Numbered from the stretch's first letter, positions 26,189 through 37,020 are shown. The stretch is 64,000 nt of DNA from Bathymodiolus brooksi (GCA_963680875.1 OY804589.1:22723462-22787461), one strand, 5' to 3'. Translations and numbers: made by a program. Notes: a model not told the origin generated them from the sequence alone.

Positions 26189-26283
26189 AGTTTGTTTATA
26201 GTGCGAGTTATTTTGACAATGCAAGAGATACAGAATTGGGATGCACATGGAGACAAAATAATATACTGAAACAAGCAACGTAT

Positions 26284-26525
26284 ATCGAAGAAGAACAGAC
26301 AACACAATGGTCAAAAGAGAAAGTACAAAAGGACAAACAACGATCTACAAAACATACATATAAAACTAAAGATCGAGTAAAACGCACCCCATTTAAAACT
26401 GGGGGTGAACTCATGTGCCCCGGAATAGTTAGCAGTTCCTGTTCCACTAACTAGTGGCACCCGTCGTGTTAATCTAGTTACAAGCCCGGTTATAAGTCAT
26501 GAATGAGGAAAAGATCGGGAGGTAC
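26284..26525 (-). mobile_element. 3' UTR of retroelement family A
   Basis: This follows the ORF stop directly. It matches the other family A copies: CCTCATTCATGACTTAT, GGAACAGGAACTGC, GAGTTCACCCCCAG, TTTTGTAGATCGTTGTTTGT, TTCTTCTTCGATATACG. It is cut off before the usual CTTCAAACTCTTC end, at the point where the LINE begins. Family A 3' UTRs give long chance frames, which are not genes. Confidence 0.75.
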
Positions 26526-26780
26526 TTACGAGAAGTGGAACATATCTGTGGTCATTTGTGACACAGATATTCCCAAACAGTTAACCAAGACATGGTGGCG
26601 ATCGTAAAACATTCGATGTGCTGACTTCAACTTAACCAAGAGGAACCCTTGGTTCAGTAGCTTCCTTGTTAGCAGCAACACTCTATCAAGTAGGACATCC
26701 TGATAGGATATGACTCCATATACAGGAAAGAACTGCGAAGTGTTTACGACAAGTGGAACATATCCGTGGTCAATTGTCAT
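26526..26780 (-). pseudogene. C-terminal end of retroelement family A polyprotein
   Basis: The frame reads LLTRKLLNQGFLLVKL, then FYDRHHVLVN, then ISVSQMTTDMFHFS and a stop at 26526. The same ending (FYGR-type block, DLVDRYGIS, SQMTTDMFHLS) recurs at 46880-46971, and a more distant relative lies at 58755-58994. Both close copies are followed by the same 3' UTR. I recognise this as the tail of a widespread bivalve retroelement ORF but cannot name the clade, because the catalytic domain is absent. The 5' part is truncated. Confidence 0.7.
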
Positions 26781-28362
26781 ATTTTTATTAATGTAAATCT
26801 ATGTTACACCTCGTCTAATAAAACAATCTTTTTTTGTATTACATTAACTACATATATGTCATAAAACATAGGGAATTCCGACCCTTTTAAATTTCTATCT
26901 AAGCGATGCATGAAAAGTCATTTGTATGTCAACATTTTTAGTAATGAAATAATTTAAACAAGACGAGAATAATTATCCATAATCCCCACCCCACCCACTT
27001 TTGTCAGTCTCCCGTTACAGTCACCATCGTAGACACAAGTATGATAGATTCTGTTTTCTTTTAAATTTGACTTATATCTTGCCCTTTAAAGATTTAAGTT
27101 TAAAATGACATCATCAGCTTATAATAACGAAGTCGGGAACGTTTCTATTTAATCTGTTGTAGATTTTATTTGTGCAATGTGTAAATATAATTTCAATCGT
27201 TGGAAGGAACTGAATTAGATTGAAATTAATTTCTTCTAGTTATCTGCCCATAGACCGTTATGTATTTTCCCGCCGTCCGTGAAAATACCATTCAGCACGA
27301 CAGGGCCGACTCGATTGGACGTGTTTTACTTCGTTAGTTAAATTTTATCTTGTTTCGAGGAAAACATTCCATATTAACATTTCATAAAGTTTTTTTTTTG
27401 TTTTTTTTTTGCACTACAGATAATTGAAGGGCATACATCTTTTTGTTTCTATTGTATAATATTATGTTTCTGAATTAAACACAACACATGGCACTGTCGT
27501 GTGGCTATTCAATTTGAATATTGTTTTCCAATTATTGGCCTATGTATAGAAATTGATGAATATGGTATGTTGTCTATGGGTTTTGATTGTTGTCTAGAAG
27601 AAATAAACGGTTGTGTTATCATTGCGTAGAAAATTTACGTATACAATTGACGTTTTCAATATGGAGGATCTGTATTAAAAGGATCGTAAGTATTTTATCA
27701 ACAATTTTCATACTTTGTCCAGACCTTTTTTGCGCATGAAAATTTGCTATAGGTTGGCGTCCTAATGTTAGCTGATATTTCTGCATATATTTTAGCGATC
27801 ATTTGTCCTCCTTTTAACACGATGGACATGATTTATTTTGCTATGCCAATTATTTCGTCATGACTGATTTGATATATTTGTGTAGAACAATGATAGTTCT
27901 ATATCAATATAATATTTTGTTTTAATCCTACATTGAATCCTCAAAACCTGAAAGTGTTCAATTCACCTTTTTACCCACTGCATGGTGCACATGTGTTTAT
28001 TTTGTGACATATCATTCTACAAGCATCTCTTAAAATACACTCAAAATAAAGTGGACAATGATGGGGGAATGTTTATTCGTAAAACATATAAAATTGTTAC
28101 ATTGTACATACATATTTTGATTAACTTTTTAAGTGTTATCCACATTTATAAAACGGTCACTATATAACATAAGTTTTTTCGAGTTTTTCTTTTTCTTTTT
28201 ATTATTTTAAAATTTGTGACTTGATAAATGTCAAATTAATTAGAAATGGCAATGTGTATTATAGTAGCATTATTCCAATAGATCAATCTAACATTTTGAG
28301 TTCCTTTTATCAACTATGGTATTAACAAATGTACACATGTACACAGCAGTATCAGTCTTTAA
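26781..28362. other. AT-rich 1.6-kb stretch, nothing recognised
   Basis: There are a few T-runs (27390-27411) and short frames. I see no domain, array or strong inverted repeat. Confidence 0.55.
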
Positions 28363-28534
28363 TATCTGATTCAACCCACCATTTCTTTAGAAATGCCTGT
28401 ACCAAGTCAGGGTCATTACGGTTTTCACAGTTTTCCGGTTGTTGACTGATTTTGTCTGTTTATATAATTATGAGTTTTGACTTTCCCTTTGTAAGATTGT
28501 TCGGAGTTCGGTAATTTTGTTATTACCCTTATTG
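28363..28534 (-). mobile_element. Dispersed repeat family C
   Basis: It contains TTCTTTAGAAATGCCTGTAC and CAAGTCAGGGTCATTACGG and ends in GTTATTACCCTTATT. Inverted-orientation copies lie at 58311-58486 and 59906-60058. The segment starting TGATTCAACCCACCATTTCT is one I associate with mussel genomes. No coding capacity is seen. Confidence 0.75.
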
Positions 28535-28732
28535 GATCAGCTATGATCACGGATATCCTTCACAGCAATTCTGCATAGCCACAAACTATTCGTCACCAGA
28601 TTACATTCATAATAAATTAGCGAAAATAAAAACTATCTGTTTCCTTAATATGTGTCTTTACAGTAATGAATATCTGCCCTATTTGTGTTTATGTAAAAAG
28701 TTCGCTAACAAACAACTATAGGCTTAGGTTAA

Positions 28733-29217
28733 TATGTACAATCTCGGGAAACGGAGTCGAAGCAAAATATGTCTTTGTGCAAAAATATCTAGCAAAAAAA
28801 AACAACAAAACTGTTCAGCATTCTCAGTGTAATATCAAGAAGAACAAGATGGGTTAGGTATCAAATCAGCATGAAATAAATCATTATGTAATGCACTACA
28901 ACTATTCTTTATTTCAGTATGTACTATAATTAAATATCTACATCTGATATCATAATAGGACAGAAACATGGCGTCTTTAAAGTAGTTTTGTTTCAATCTG
29001 TACTTAAACGATTCAAAATATCGACTGATGCCCAAATCTAACGAATTCACAAATGTGATCGTCGACAGGAAAAATGATTGGTTGGATATCGATAATCTGT
29101 TGTACATTGACTAATATTATGGGGATTTCGTAAATCTGGCAAGAACTCGGGAGAATTACCAACATTTAATTTATAAAACATACATAATGTTTTAACCTAT
29201 CGCAGAGTGCTATGTTT
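28733..29217 (-). pseudogene. C-terminal fragment of a second non-LTR element
   Basis: In reading order the pieces are KTLCMFYKLNVGNSPEFLPD; then after a frameshift SISNQSFFLSTITF and FESFKYRLKQNYF; then RCRYLIIVHTEIKNSCSALH, NDLFHADLIPNPSCSS, a stop, YYTENAEQFCC and QRHILLRLRF. The last blocks match the C-terminal Cys/His-rich tail of LINE ORF2 proteins, with a stop where a Cys is expected (28855 region). At least one frameshift and one stop break it. No endonuclease or RT core remains. Confidence 0.75.
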
Positions 29218-29246
29218 GTCCCATACAGTCTATATATATATATATA

Positions 29247-29342
29247 TGGTGTGGGTTCAAATCCCGTCGAGGGAAGAACAAAAATTTGACAGCTCTAAAA
29301 TCTAATTCTAACACTGTTTGGTTTAATTTTCAGACGTATATA
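29247..29342 (+). mobile_element. 5'-truncated tRNA-derived SINE
   Basis: The 96 bp are identical to the last part of the copy at 29645-29808, starting in the tRNA-like part at TGGTGTGGGTTCAAATCCCG. The copy begins directly after a (TA)n run. Identity without mismatches suggests a recent origin or local copying. Confidence 0.8.
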
Positions 29343-29644
29343 ATATTTAGTATTAACCTAGTATCCTTTAAAGTAACTTTGAGATCCAGTGGGACAGATA
29401 TATTGTATGGTTGTCACTTGCTTCTAGACGTTTGTATAATATACTTTATTTCCTGTGACTGTATAATGAATTCTTCATTATCCTATCCAATATATTAAAA
29501 ATTGCTGAGTTAGATTGCTGTCAAATTATAATATTAAGTATATATGTACCATCTACACACGCTTATACACATGTCTTGCGTCTATCCCTAGATTTTCCTT
29601 ACGAGACAAGGTAACACTACGACTATTGAAGCTCCTTTTTTAGG
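29343..29644. other. Spacer between two SINE copies
   Basis: AT-rich; nothing recognised. Confidence 0.5.
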
Positions 29645-29826
29645 GAGTGGATGTAGTCGAGTGGTCTAGGGCGCTGGACGTAAGGCTAAGCGAATGGTGC
29701 TGCAGTGTAGCAATGGTGTGGGTTCAAATCCCGTCGAGGGAAGAACAAAAATTTGACAGCTCTAAAATCTAATTCTAACACTGTTTGGTTTAATTTTCAG
29801 ACGTATATATATATATATATATATAT
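29645..29826 (+). mobile_element. tRNA-derived SINE, full length, with (TA)n tail
   Basis: The head reads GATGTAGTCGAGTGGTCTAG (A-box region). A long variable-arm-like stretch follows, then GGTGTGGGTTCAAATCCCGT (B-box). A unique body ends ATTTTCAGACG and runs into (TA)n. The long arm suggests a Leu/Ser-type tRNA origin. It is a SINE rather than a working tRNA gene because the element continues past the acceptor end and no clean acceptor stem is seen. Confidence 0.75.
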
Positions 29827-30185
29827 ATTGCATTCAAACGTATATAACATGTTAGCTCTGTAACAATACGAGCCGCCCCCAATTCTGAATTGTAGCTTTT
29901 CTGGTCTATCATAATTGACTTGTCTGTAATTATCTATCTCATATATCGCAAGCTTTGCTACACCTTGTTAAAACTGAATGCATTCTTTTTAGAGCAAGAC
30001 GAAAATTAAAACCCAGAACTGATTTTCCTATTAATTGTAATGGTCATCTAACAAAAGCTGAAAGTAGTATTAAGTGTTTATTAACATAGACCGACATTAA
30101 CATAGACCGACATTCTACACCATTATTGAAAAAGTTAATTCTCGTTTAAGATTTATGTAAAGAAAAACAAATTCTTTATCTTCTG
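29827..30185. other. AT-rich spacer, nothing recognised
   Basis: No domain or repeat is identified. Confidence 0.5.
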
Positions 30186-30412
30186 AAACAAGAAGAACTT
30201 TAAAGAAACGTTAGAGAATACGGAAATAGCCATAAAAATGGACAATCTAGAGAAACTGGGACTCGTGCAAGAAGAGTTTGAAGATACCGAAGGGATAATT
30301 AGAATCAGTAAATTGAAGAAGAACAGAAAAACACAATGGCACCAGTCCGTATTAATCTAGTTACAAACCGGTGATAAGTCAGGAATGAGGAAAGAACCGG
30401 GAAGTTTTTACG
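30186..30412 (-). mobile_element. Fused fragments of families B and A
   Basis: 30186-30262 holds the family B end (AAACGTTAGAGAATACGG, GACAATCTAGAGAAACTGG). 30274-30412 is a family A 3' UTR with its middle deleted: AGTTTGAAGATACCGAAGGG joined to TAATCTAGTTACAAACCGGTG. Confidence 0.65.
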
Positions 30413-30870
30413 GCAATGCCATTTTAATTATTCCTCTCCTCCTGATATATGCTGGTAAATCTCTAGCTTTGAAAAACAAATTACAAGTGGCACAAAACAA
30501 AACAGTTGGCTTTATTAACAGCATGGGCTTCAGAACAAGTATGAAACAACCCGAACTATATAGATTGGGAATTTTAAATGTTGAAAATAGAGTGAAACAG
30601 CTTCATCTTAATTATGCTCACAAGATCGACACTCTTAAGTGATTTCTTAAAATAAAAGTTAAAAATATCACAAACACAACAATATCAAGTCGTTTTAACT
30701 ATGTAACGCCTAAAATTAAAAGCATTTACCCAACATTTTATTGCAATGCACTTCAGGATTGGAACTTACTACCTGATTCAATCAAATCTATCACTGATCT
30801 ACACATGTTCAGAAAAGAGGTTAAGTGTCACTTGAAATGTACCAGCGAGGAATTACAAAGATGTGATTAA
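30413..30870 (+). pseudogene. C-terminal fragment of a third non-LTR element
   Basis: The plus-strand frame reads LKNKLQVAQNKTVGFINSMG, PELYRLGILNVENRVKQLHL and NYAHKI, then a stop at 30640-30642. In the same frame it continues SSRFNYVTPKIKSIYPTFYC, NALQDWNLLPDSIKSITDLH and FRKEVKCHLK to a stop at 30868-30870. The LQxxQNKxxxFI and NxLPxxIKS patterns are typical of the region after the RT in CR1/Jockey-like ORF2 proteins. A short in-frame loss seems to lie at the internal stop. It is dead and 5'-truncated. Confidence 0.8.
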
Positions 30871-30920
30871 TATGTATATATTGATATATATATATATATA
30901 TGTAATTCCTCGCTGGTACA
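30838..30920. repeat. Inverted repeat around a (TA)n tract
   Basis: TGTACCAGCGAGGAATTACA at 30838-30857 is perfectly inverted at 30901-30920, with a TA-rich loop between. The left arm is the last coding stretch of the LINE fragment, so the right arm is an inverted re-copy of that end. Confidence 0.85.
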
Positions 30921-31631
30921 TATATATCTAGAAGTAATACTACATTCCACTCCTTGATGATTGACCTAAATACCCACTTTAGCTATTATTTGTAAAGAAC
31001 ACCATAGGAAATAAGCTGAAGGGCTTTCATGGGTTATCCTTGTTGGACAATTAAAAACATTTAATTTAGTGGCATGAAATTTGTCAGGGCATGAACCTTT
31101 TAGCCCATGACGTGAACCATCTTCTCCATGGCATATATTATTTTCTTAGATGGGACAATACTAAAAAAAAAAAAAAAAGAAAAACTCAAAGAAACGAAAT
31201 GAACCAGAACACACGGATGCTGAAAACCAATTAAAAACAAACTTTCAAAATGTGTTTCAAAGGTTGGTGCGTTCACACTTGATGTGAACATCATTGAAAA
31301 AAAAATATCTTATAATAAAGAAAGTCATCAGAAAAACGAATTGATCTTGAAATTAATTTATTTATTTTACATCAAGAGAACAATCTTAAAGATGTGCGTC
31401 TTTAAATGCAATAAATAAAATAATTATAGGTTTTTCAGCAATTTTCTTAATTGTTTTTCCAAGATATTGTTATTGCATAAACATTGCAACGTGCTACGTT
31501 TTACAGATAACACTTCATACAACTTAAAGAAAACATACAGTTTGAACTAACACACGTATTAAAAGAGTTACTTTTCAATATAAAAATATTCTAAGAGAAA
31601 AACAAATACAAATGCATGAAACGTTATTTAA
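30921..31631. other. AT-rich stretch, nothing recognised
   Basis: There is an A-run at about 31164-31180 and no coding signal. Confidence 0.55.
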
Positions 31632-31754
31632 GAAATAAATCATGGAAGCCAGAATGTGTTTTGAGTTTTAACATGGGTTGGCGAATAAAATTTACTAATA
31701 TCCGCCAACCCATGTTAAAACTCAAAACACATTCTGGCTTCCATGAATTATTTC
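31632..31754. mobile_element. Near-perfect hairpin, 43-bp perfect arms
   Basis: Arms 31641-31683 and 31703-31745 are exact inverted copies around a 19-bp loop, and pairing continues outward to about 31632/31754 with two mismatches. The arms begin CATGGAAGCCAGAATGTG. A related single arm (ATTCATGGAAGCCAGTATCC, TTTAAACATGGTTG) is seen at 60690-60735, so this is a dispersed foldback element and not a private palindrome. Confidence 0.85.
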
Positions 31755-31888
31755 GATTCTGATACGTCTAACAGTTCAAATACGGTAGTCTACTTTATTG
31801 GGAAGAAGATAATTTATATTTACGGTTGCGGACAATGTCGCACACAATTTATGCTGTCAAATTCGAGCAGACGATAATTCATCAACCT

Positions 31889-31975
31889 GTACTTTTATGA
31901 CGGGAAAGTCAGTCACATATACATTTACGACGAGAAAGTCAGTCGCATATACATTTACGACGGGAAAGTCAGTCG
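31889..31975. repeat. 30-bp tandem repeat, about 3 copies
   Basis: The unit CATATACATTTACGACGGGA plus AAGTCAGTCG repeats with a few differences. Confidence 0.8.
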
Positions 31976-32252
31976 TATTGATGGAACATCCGTAACAATA
32001 TCACTAGTATTGTGGATGCATGTTATAATTGTACGTCGCATTTTGGATATGTTGATTATTTTCAGTGAATATAGATGTTATTAAAACATTAACAACAGTG
32101 TAAATAATTCTATCTAATTATTTTATTACCTGTCTTAAATGTGTGCACCGTCGCATGTGCTAATGAGATTATACCCAATCGATAAATCGCTTGTTTGTTT
32201 ACAAAGCGAAAGAAGGACGTTATAATTTGTTTTGAATATTTATCGGTTAAGT

Positions 32253-33348
32253 ACAGCTAGTTCACAGGATATTGGCTAATCAAACAGGTAGTTTGCAGAT
32301 TATGAACCAATGAAACAGCTAGTCTGCAGAATATGGGTCAATCAAGCGGCTAGCTGCATACTATGGGCCAATCAAATAGATAGTCTACAGCCTATGAGCC
32401 AATATATCGGCTAGACAACAGGCTACGGGAGAATCAAACAACTAGCTTGCTGATTATGGGCCATTCAAACAGCTAGTCTACTGGATATGGGCCAATCACA
32501 CAGCTACTTTGCAGGCTATGAGCCAATCAAGCAGCTAGCTTGCATAATATGGGCCAATCAAATAGATAATCTACATCCAATGAATCGGCTAGAAAGGAGG
32601 CTACGGGGAATCAAACAGCTAGATTGCTGACTATGAGTCAACCACACAGCTACTCTGCAGGCACCGAGCCAATCAAAAAGCTAGTCTGCAGACAATATGC
32701 AAATGAAGCAGCTATTCTGTAGGCCATAGTCCATCAATCAGCTAGCCTTCAGGCTACTGCCCAAATAAACAATCTGCAGACTATGGGCCAATCATGTAGG
32801 TAGTATTCTGGTTATGGGCCATTCAATCAGCTAGTCTGCAGGAAATGAGCCAATCACACACTTAGTCTGCAGGTTATTAGCTAATCATACAGCTAGTTTG
32901 CAGAATATGTGCTAATCGAACACTTAGTTTGCAAGGTATGAGCCGATCACACAGCTAATTTGCAGACTTTGGCCAATCGAATAGCTAGTCTGCAGGTTAT
33001 GGGCTAACCAAACTGCCAGTCTCCAGAATATGAGCCAATCAAACACTAAGTCTGCATGTCATGGGCAAATCACACATAGTTTGCAGGGTATGAGCCAAAA
33101 ATACAGCTAGCATGCAGGCGGCTATAGGCCATCAAACAGCTAGTCTGCAGTATATGGATCAATCGAACGCTTAGTCTGCAAGCTATGGTCTAATCACATA
33201 GCTAATTTTCAGGATATAAGCCATCAAGCTGCTAGTCTGTTGGTCATAGGCTAACCAAGCAGCTCGTTTGCAGGCGAAAACTAATGAATCAGCTAGCCTG
33301 GAGGCTATAACCCAATAAAACAGCGAGTCTGCAAGCTATTGACCAACT
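32253..33348. repeat. Degenerate 31-bp tandem array, about 35 copies
   Basis: The unit is roughly AATCAAACAGCTAGTCTGCA followed by GGCTATGGGCC. Copies differ by substitutions and small indels, so the array is much older or less homogenised than the 34-bp satellite. No open frame spans it. Confidence 0.9.
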
Positions 33349-33544
33349 AATTGGAGGAATAAGTTGCGGTATCAATGAAGATGGCATGGTGAATGTGAGA
33401 TGGAGAATACCAATAAGACTTCCGTGTTCTGATGTTCGGTCCGACGTTACACTCATTTGCTATGTGGGGGGATTCACGTTTTATTCATGCCTTTTTTAAT
33501 ATATTTATTTGCGTATACAGGTGTCTAATGCGATTTCCATGTCA

Positions 33545-33757
33545 GATGATATCACTAGTGAAACAGAAACCGCTAACCCTTCCGGAGCACCTGAATTCAC
33601 CCCCGTTTATAGTGAGGTTCGTGTTGATCGATATTTAGTTTTATGTGTAGTGTTTTGTAGATCGCAGTTTGTCCCTTTTTCTGTTGACCATTATGTTGTC
33701 TGTCCTTTGATATATGGTGTTTGAACACCCCTTTGGTATCTTCAAACTCTTCTTGAT
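33545..33757 (+). mobile_element. Family A 3' UTR copy
   Basis: It carries TTCCGGAGCACCTGAATTCA, TTTTGTAGATCGCAGTTTGT and the CCCTTTGGTATCTTCAAACT end. It is 5'-truncated and 3'-intact, as expected for reverse-transcribed insertions. Confidence 0.8.
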
Positions 33758-33807
33758 GCTTACATGAATTAACATGAATTCCTATCATATTGTCGTCCAG
33801 TCCGCAA

Positions 33808-34036
33808 ACATATGCATGGTAATTGGATATACATTGTACATATGCCATCAATGCTGATTAGCAATAAAGCGGTGAGTTTGATTTCTACTCGTGGCGCGAT
33901 GTACTGGATTCAACTTTATATGATGAAGTTTGTCAGTAATATTGTGATAGGTCGGTGGTTCTCTCCAGGTACTTATTGTTTCTTCATTCTGTGGAATTGA
34001 TCGGAATGGTATATCTGAAATATAAATGGCGTTAAG
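33808..34036 (+). mobile_element. Diverged SINE, type 1
   Basis: The order of blocks is preserved but eroded: ATGGTAATTGGATATACATT, GATGTACTGGATTCAACTTT, ATGAAGTTTGTCAGTAATAT, GGTCGGTGGTTCTCTCC and TATATCTGAAATATAAATGG. Confidence 0.65.
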
Positions 34037-34037
34037 A

Positions 34038-34412
34038 GTGAGAGAGTAATTGTTGCTTAACGGCAATTCAGCACCTTGTCAGCTATATCATGGCAAGAAC
34101 AAGTTAATTTTCAACAAGATGATGATAAGGTTCGCTTTGTTCTAGACCAACTTGCTAGTTGAATTTTTGTTATAGTGCTAGGTCACTGAAACATCAGTCC
34201 GCTGGTAGACATGTCGCTCCACGCGGACACATTATTCTGATTCCGAGCCAACCAGTTTTTGTCTTTTATCCCGCGTTTAACGGGGAAGCAACAAATACCA
34301 ATTTCATTATTCTTAGTTTGACCCGACTGGGGCTCGAACCCACGATCTACCGCACTCCAGGCGAGCACGCTGACCATTTTATCACCGACGCGGTTATGGC
34401 GTTGAGAAGTCA
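34038..34412 (-). mobile_element. tRNA-derived SINE, head type 2
   Basis: On the minus strand the head reads ATGGTCAGCGTGCTCGCC (A-box) and ATCGTGGGTTCGAGCCCC (B-box). A body follows, and the tail GCCATGATATAGCTGA matches the tail of the other SINE types. The B box is a close match to the pol III consensus. Confidence 0.8.
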
Positions 34413-35221
34413 TTACAAACTTAATAAAGCATGAATGGCAGAACACAAACGCCATATGATACACTTCTTAAAGGAAACTGTAGTATTTTTCGCATCCGTT
34501 GTTCAATTAAACATGAAGATTGGGTTCAATGTTTACTGCTTAAGAAGTAGTCCTACTCGTGAAGGAAACCTATCTGAACTAAACAGAAAAATAACTAATA
34601 GGTGTAATTAATAGCGAACCGTTAAATAAACATGCTTATAGTCTACATTGAATAGGAAATGAATCAATGTATAAAAAGTTCTTCAGAAAAGTGTAATATG
34701 GTGCTAAAAGATTGCATAGCCATTTAGACAACCTATTACGTGTATTGAATGGTTAAACTCTCCATAACCACTAGACGGCAACGTCTTATATCTTGAAGAA
34801 GAAACGGCCGGTGATCTCGTTGTTTGTTTCATGCGTGAAGAGCATTTTAAGCTACAAAAATGTTTCCTCTTAAAATCAAAATTGCTGAATAGATATGATA
34901 ATTTCTTACCAATTTTCTGTACAGCTGACAAAAAGAAAAGAAAATAAAATCATACAAACGACGTCAATTTCAAATGAAATATCGACACATTTGATCTATC
35001 GAACATAAACAAATATTTATTTACAAATTATAACATTTATATTATGGAAATGGCATCATATGTCGAACGTTAAAATAAAACAGACTATGCTATGTGATGG
35101 TCGCCATCATATTCCGTGTCAATCGGGTTATCGTTCTTTTCTCTCACACCAACGAGAGTAAGGAAAGACAACTCTGGTAGATATTGATAGCGGGTATACA
35201 AGTTGTCTGTGTAAAAGAATT
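34413..35221. other. AT-rich stretch, nothing recognised
   Basis: A 75-codon minus-strand frame at 34704-34931 has no recognisable domain. Confidence 0.5.
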
Positions 35222-35546
35222 GAGTGAGTGATTGTTGTTTAACTCCAACTCAGCAATTGTTCAGCTATGTCATGGCGAGAACAAGTTAATTTCCAATGAA
35301 ATGATTATGAGGTCCGTTTTGCACTAGACCAACACACTTAGTTGGATTTGTTCATAGCGCTTGATCAGTGAAAAAAAACACACTCCGTGGATAGACATGT
35401 TGCCCCACTCGGACACATTATCCTGATTCAGATCCAACCAGTCTTTGGTCTTTCTTCTTAATGCTGCGATCGGTGCTCGAACAGAACCCACCATCGACCT
35501 CACTCGAGGCGAGCACAACAACCATTGCACCACCGATACGGTTCTG
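35222..35546 (-). mobile_element. tRNA-derived SINE, head type 2 (second copy)
   Basis: It has the same order as the copy at 34038-34412. The tail (TCAGCTATGTCATGGCGAGA) is at the left, the body has CACTCGGACACATTATCCTG, and the head CTCGAGGCGAGCACAACAAC is at the right. The B box is damaged. Confidence 0.8.
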
Positions 35547-36661
35547 TGTGTAAAAGGAAAGTTTATTATTTTGTTGTATGGAAAGCAATTTTATAATAAT
35601 ACCAATACTAAATGTATCGGACATTTTTGACAGACGGCACTGTGAATTTATCGTCACGTGATTATTCTATCAGATGACTAATCTCTTCTACAGAGTTATC
35701 GGTTGTTACATTTTACTAAGCACATATCAGTTCTGGAACAAACCAGAAATGACCATATCCATATGAATTGCAACACGGGATTTGAGTGAAGAAAATAGAA
35801 GCGTGACCAATGGTGGGCTACCAGGGATGGTGCGAATCTGTGCAGGTTTTTGTTTTACAATAGTTTGTTTATATCTGTACTGTCATCGTAAATCCAATTA
35901 AGCCGGCCACATTGTTGTGCCTGTTCCGAACCAGGACCTTGCTTTACAAAGCCATATGTCATGGTCTTTTTCCTGTTCAATTGCTTTATGTTTTAGGTAT
36001 TTTGTTTTGTTGATATTGGTGGAATAGTTGACCATCATTGTTTAAACTTTCTTTTTATAACTTATGAATGTTATTCCAGAAACGCGTCATGCGCACTAAA
36101 GTTGATATCTACGTTTTTATTATTTTTATAATAGTTTTTGGACTTTGAACCGTACATTGTAGAACATATTAGTTCTGTGGAGCTTGCAGTATTTATTATC
36201 TACATAAACATAGTATAACAACCGAGTGTTAGACTGACCCGATTATGGAATAGCGTACGTAGTATGTCCGTTTGTAATTATTTTAATTATCACTCGCTGA
36301 GATGATGGGTTATACATAGCCAACTTAAATATAGTATTTGTTGTCTAGACGTAAATATTGTTTGACAATATAATATAAATGTCCTACGGTCTTCTATCGA
36401 TCAATGAACCGGGAACTGATTGAATTTTGGAAACTGATAATAAGTCAAATATATTCGTTTCATCACGGAAAGATATTAAAATGATTGTTTAAGGAGAGGA
36501 TTAATGAGTAATATATTTAATGGGTAAATTTCACTTTCTTTTGGTCATTTACTAAGTGTAACCAGGCACTAGAAAAACTTGATTAGGTCCATGTATAAAT
36601 AACAATGAAGTTTACTCGATCCCTTTACCGGGCATGACTGTATATGAGTGACACGGCGGGG
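35547..36661. other. Intergenic stretch with one dispersed fragment
   Basis: 36061-36130 (GTTATTCCAGAAACGCGTCA, TGATATCTACGTTTTTATTA) recurs near 41820-41885, so at least this part is a repeat remnant. The rest shows nothing recognisable. Confidence 0.5.
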
Positions 36662-37020
36662 GTCTTATAAGAAGCAGGAACTGCCTACCCTTCGCGAGCA
36701 CCTAAGTTCACACCCAGGTTTGTGATGAGGTCCGTGTTGCCCATCTTTTTGTGTTGTCCTATTGTGTGTCATTACGTTCTGAGTTCCGTGTTGTGATGTC
36801 CGTTGTTATTTCCGCATAAAAACGATGTTCGATTCGTCTTTAGCTTCAGTTATTTGTAGGAGGGTGCATTTCTTATTTGCATTATATGTGTTTGGTTGCG
36901 TATAGAGGTGTCCAATACATATTGTGTTTTTCTTCGTCTTGTGTACCCTAACTTGCCAGTTTCTCTGGATTTTCATTCTTTTATTGCCCCTTCGATATTC
37001 GCTAACGTTTATTTAGTACT
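36662..37020 (+). mobile_element. Dispersed family B copy
   Basis: It contains GAGCACCTAAGTTCACACCC, GAGTTCCGTGTTGTGATGTC, GCCAGTTTCTCTGGATTTTC and the GATATTCGCTAACGTTTATT end. Family B shares its left motif (GAGCACCTGAGTTCA) with family A, but the remainder differs. Confidence 0.75.

Larger units (their letters stand above)
23170..26283 (-). pseudogene. Dead APE-type non-LTR retrotransposon (CR1/Jockey-like)
   Basis: Read on the minus strand, the element carries an endonuclease domain: HINACSL, then SETRL, GGGVAIFA, YRTT, GDDLN, CIDLFITN. A reverse transcriptase follows: PSGPDGV, NFRPIAL, SGFQ, FWDISKAFD, GVPQGSVLGP, and the catalytic FADD at about 23840-23851. The C-terminal region has LEYGNVIWD and VEAGRIITGL. 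Several lesions kill it. There are stops at 24448-24450, 24409-24411, 24071-24073 and 23732-23734. Single-base losses in A-runs are near 24351-24354 and 23422-23424. A MITE has inserted at 24644-24929. The histidine motif expected as SDH reads SVH, so a catalytic Asp is also lost. The end after YNLR (about 23184) is missing, so no LINE 3' UTR is seen. At its left end in reading order the element abuts retroelement family A near 26284. The clade call comes from motifs only. Confidence 0.9.

Noticed and set aside
29645..29760. A possible functional tRNA gene
   Set aside because: A and B boxes are present, but the sequence continues into a SINE body and a truncated identical copy lies nearby.
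34704..34931. A 75-codon minus-strand frame with basic residues
   Set aside because: No family resemblance or conserved motif; length is within chance for AT-rich DNA.
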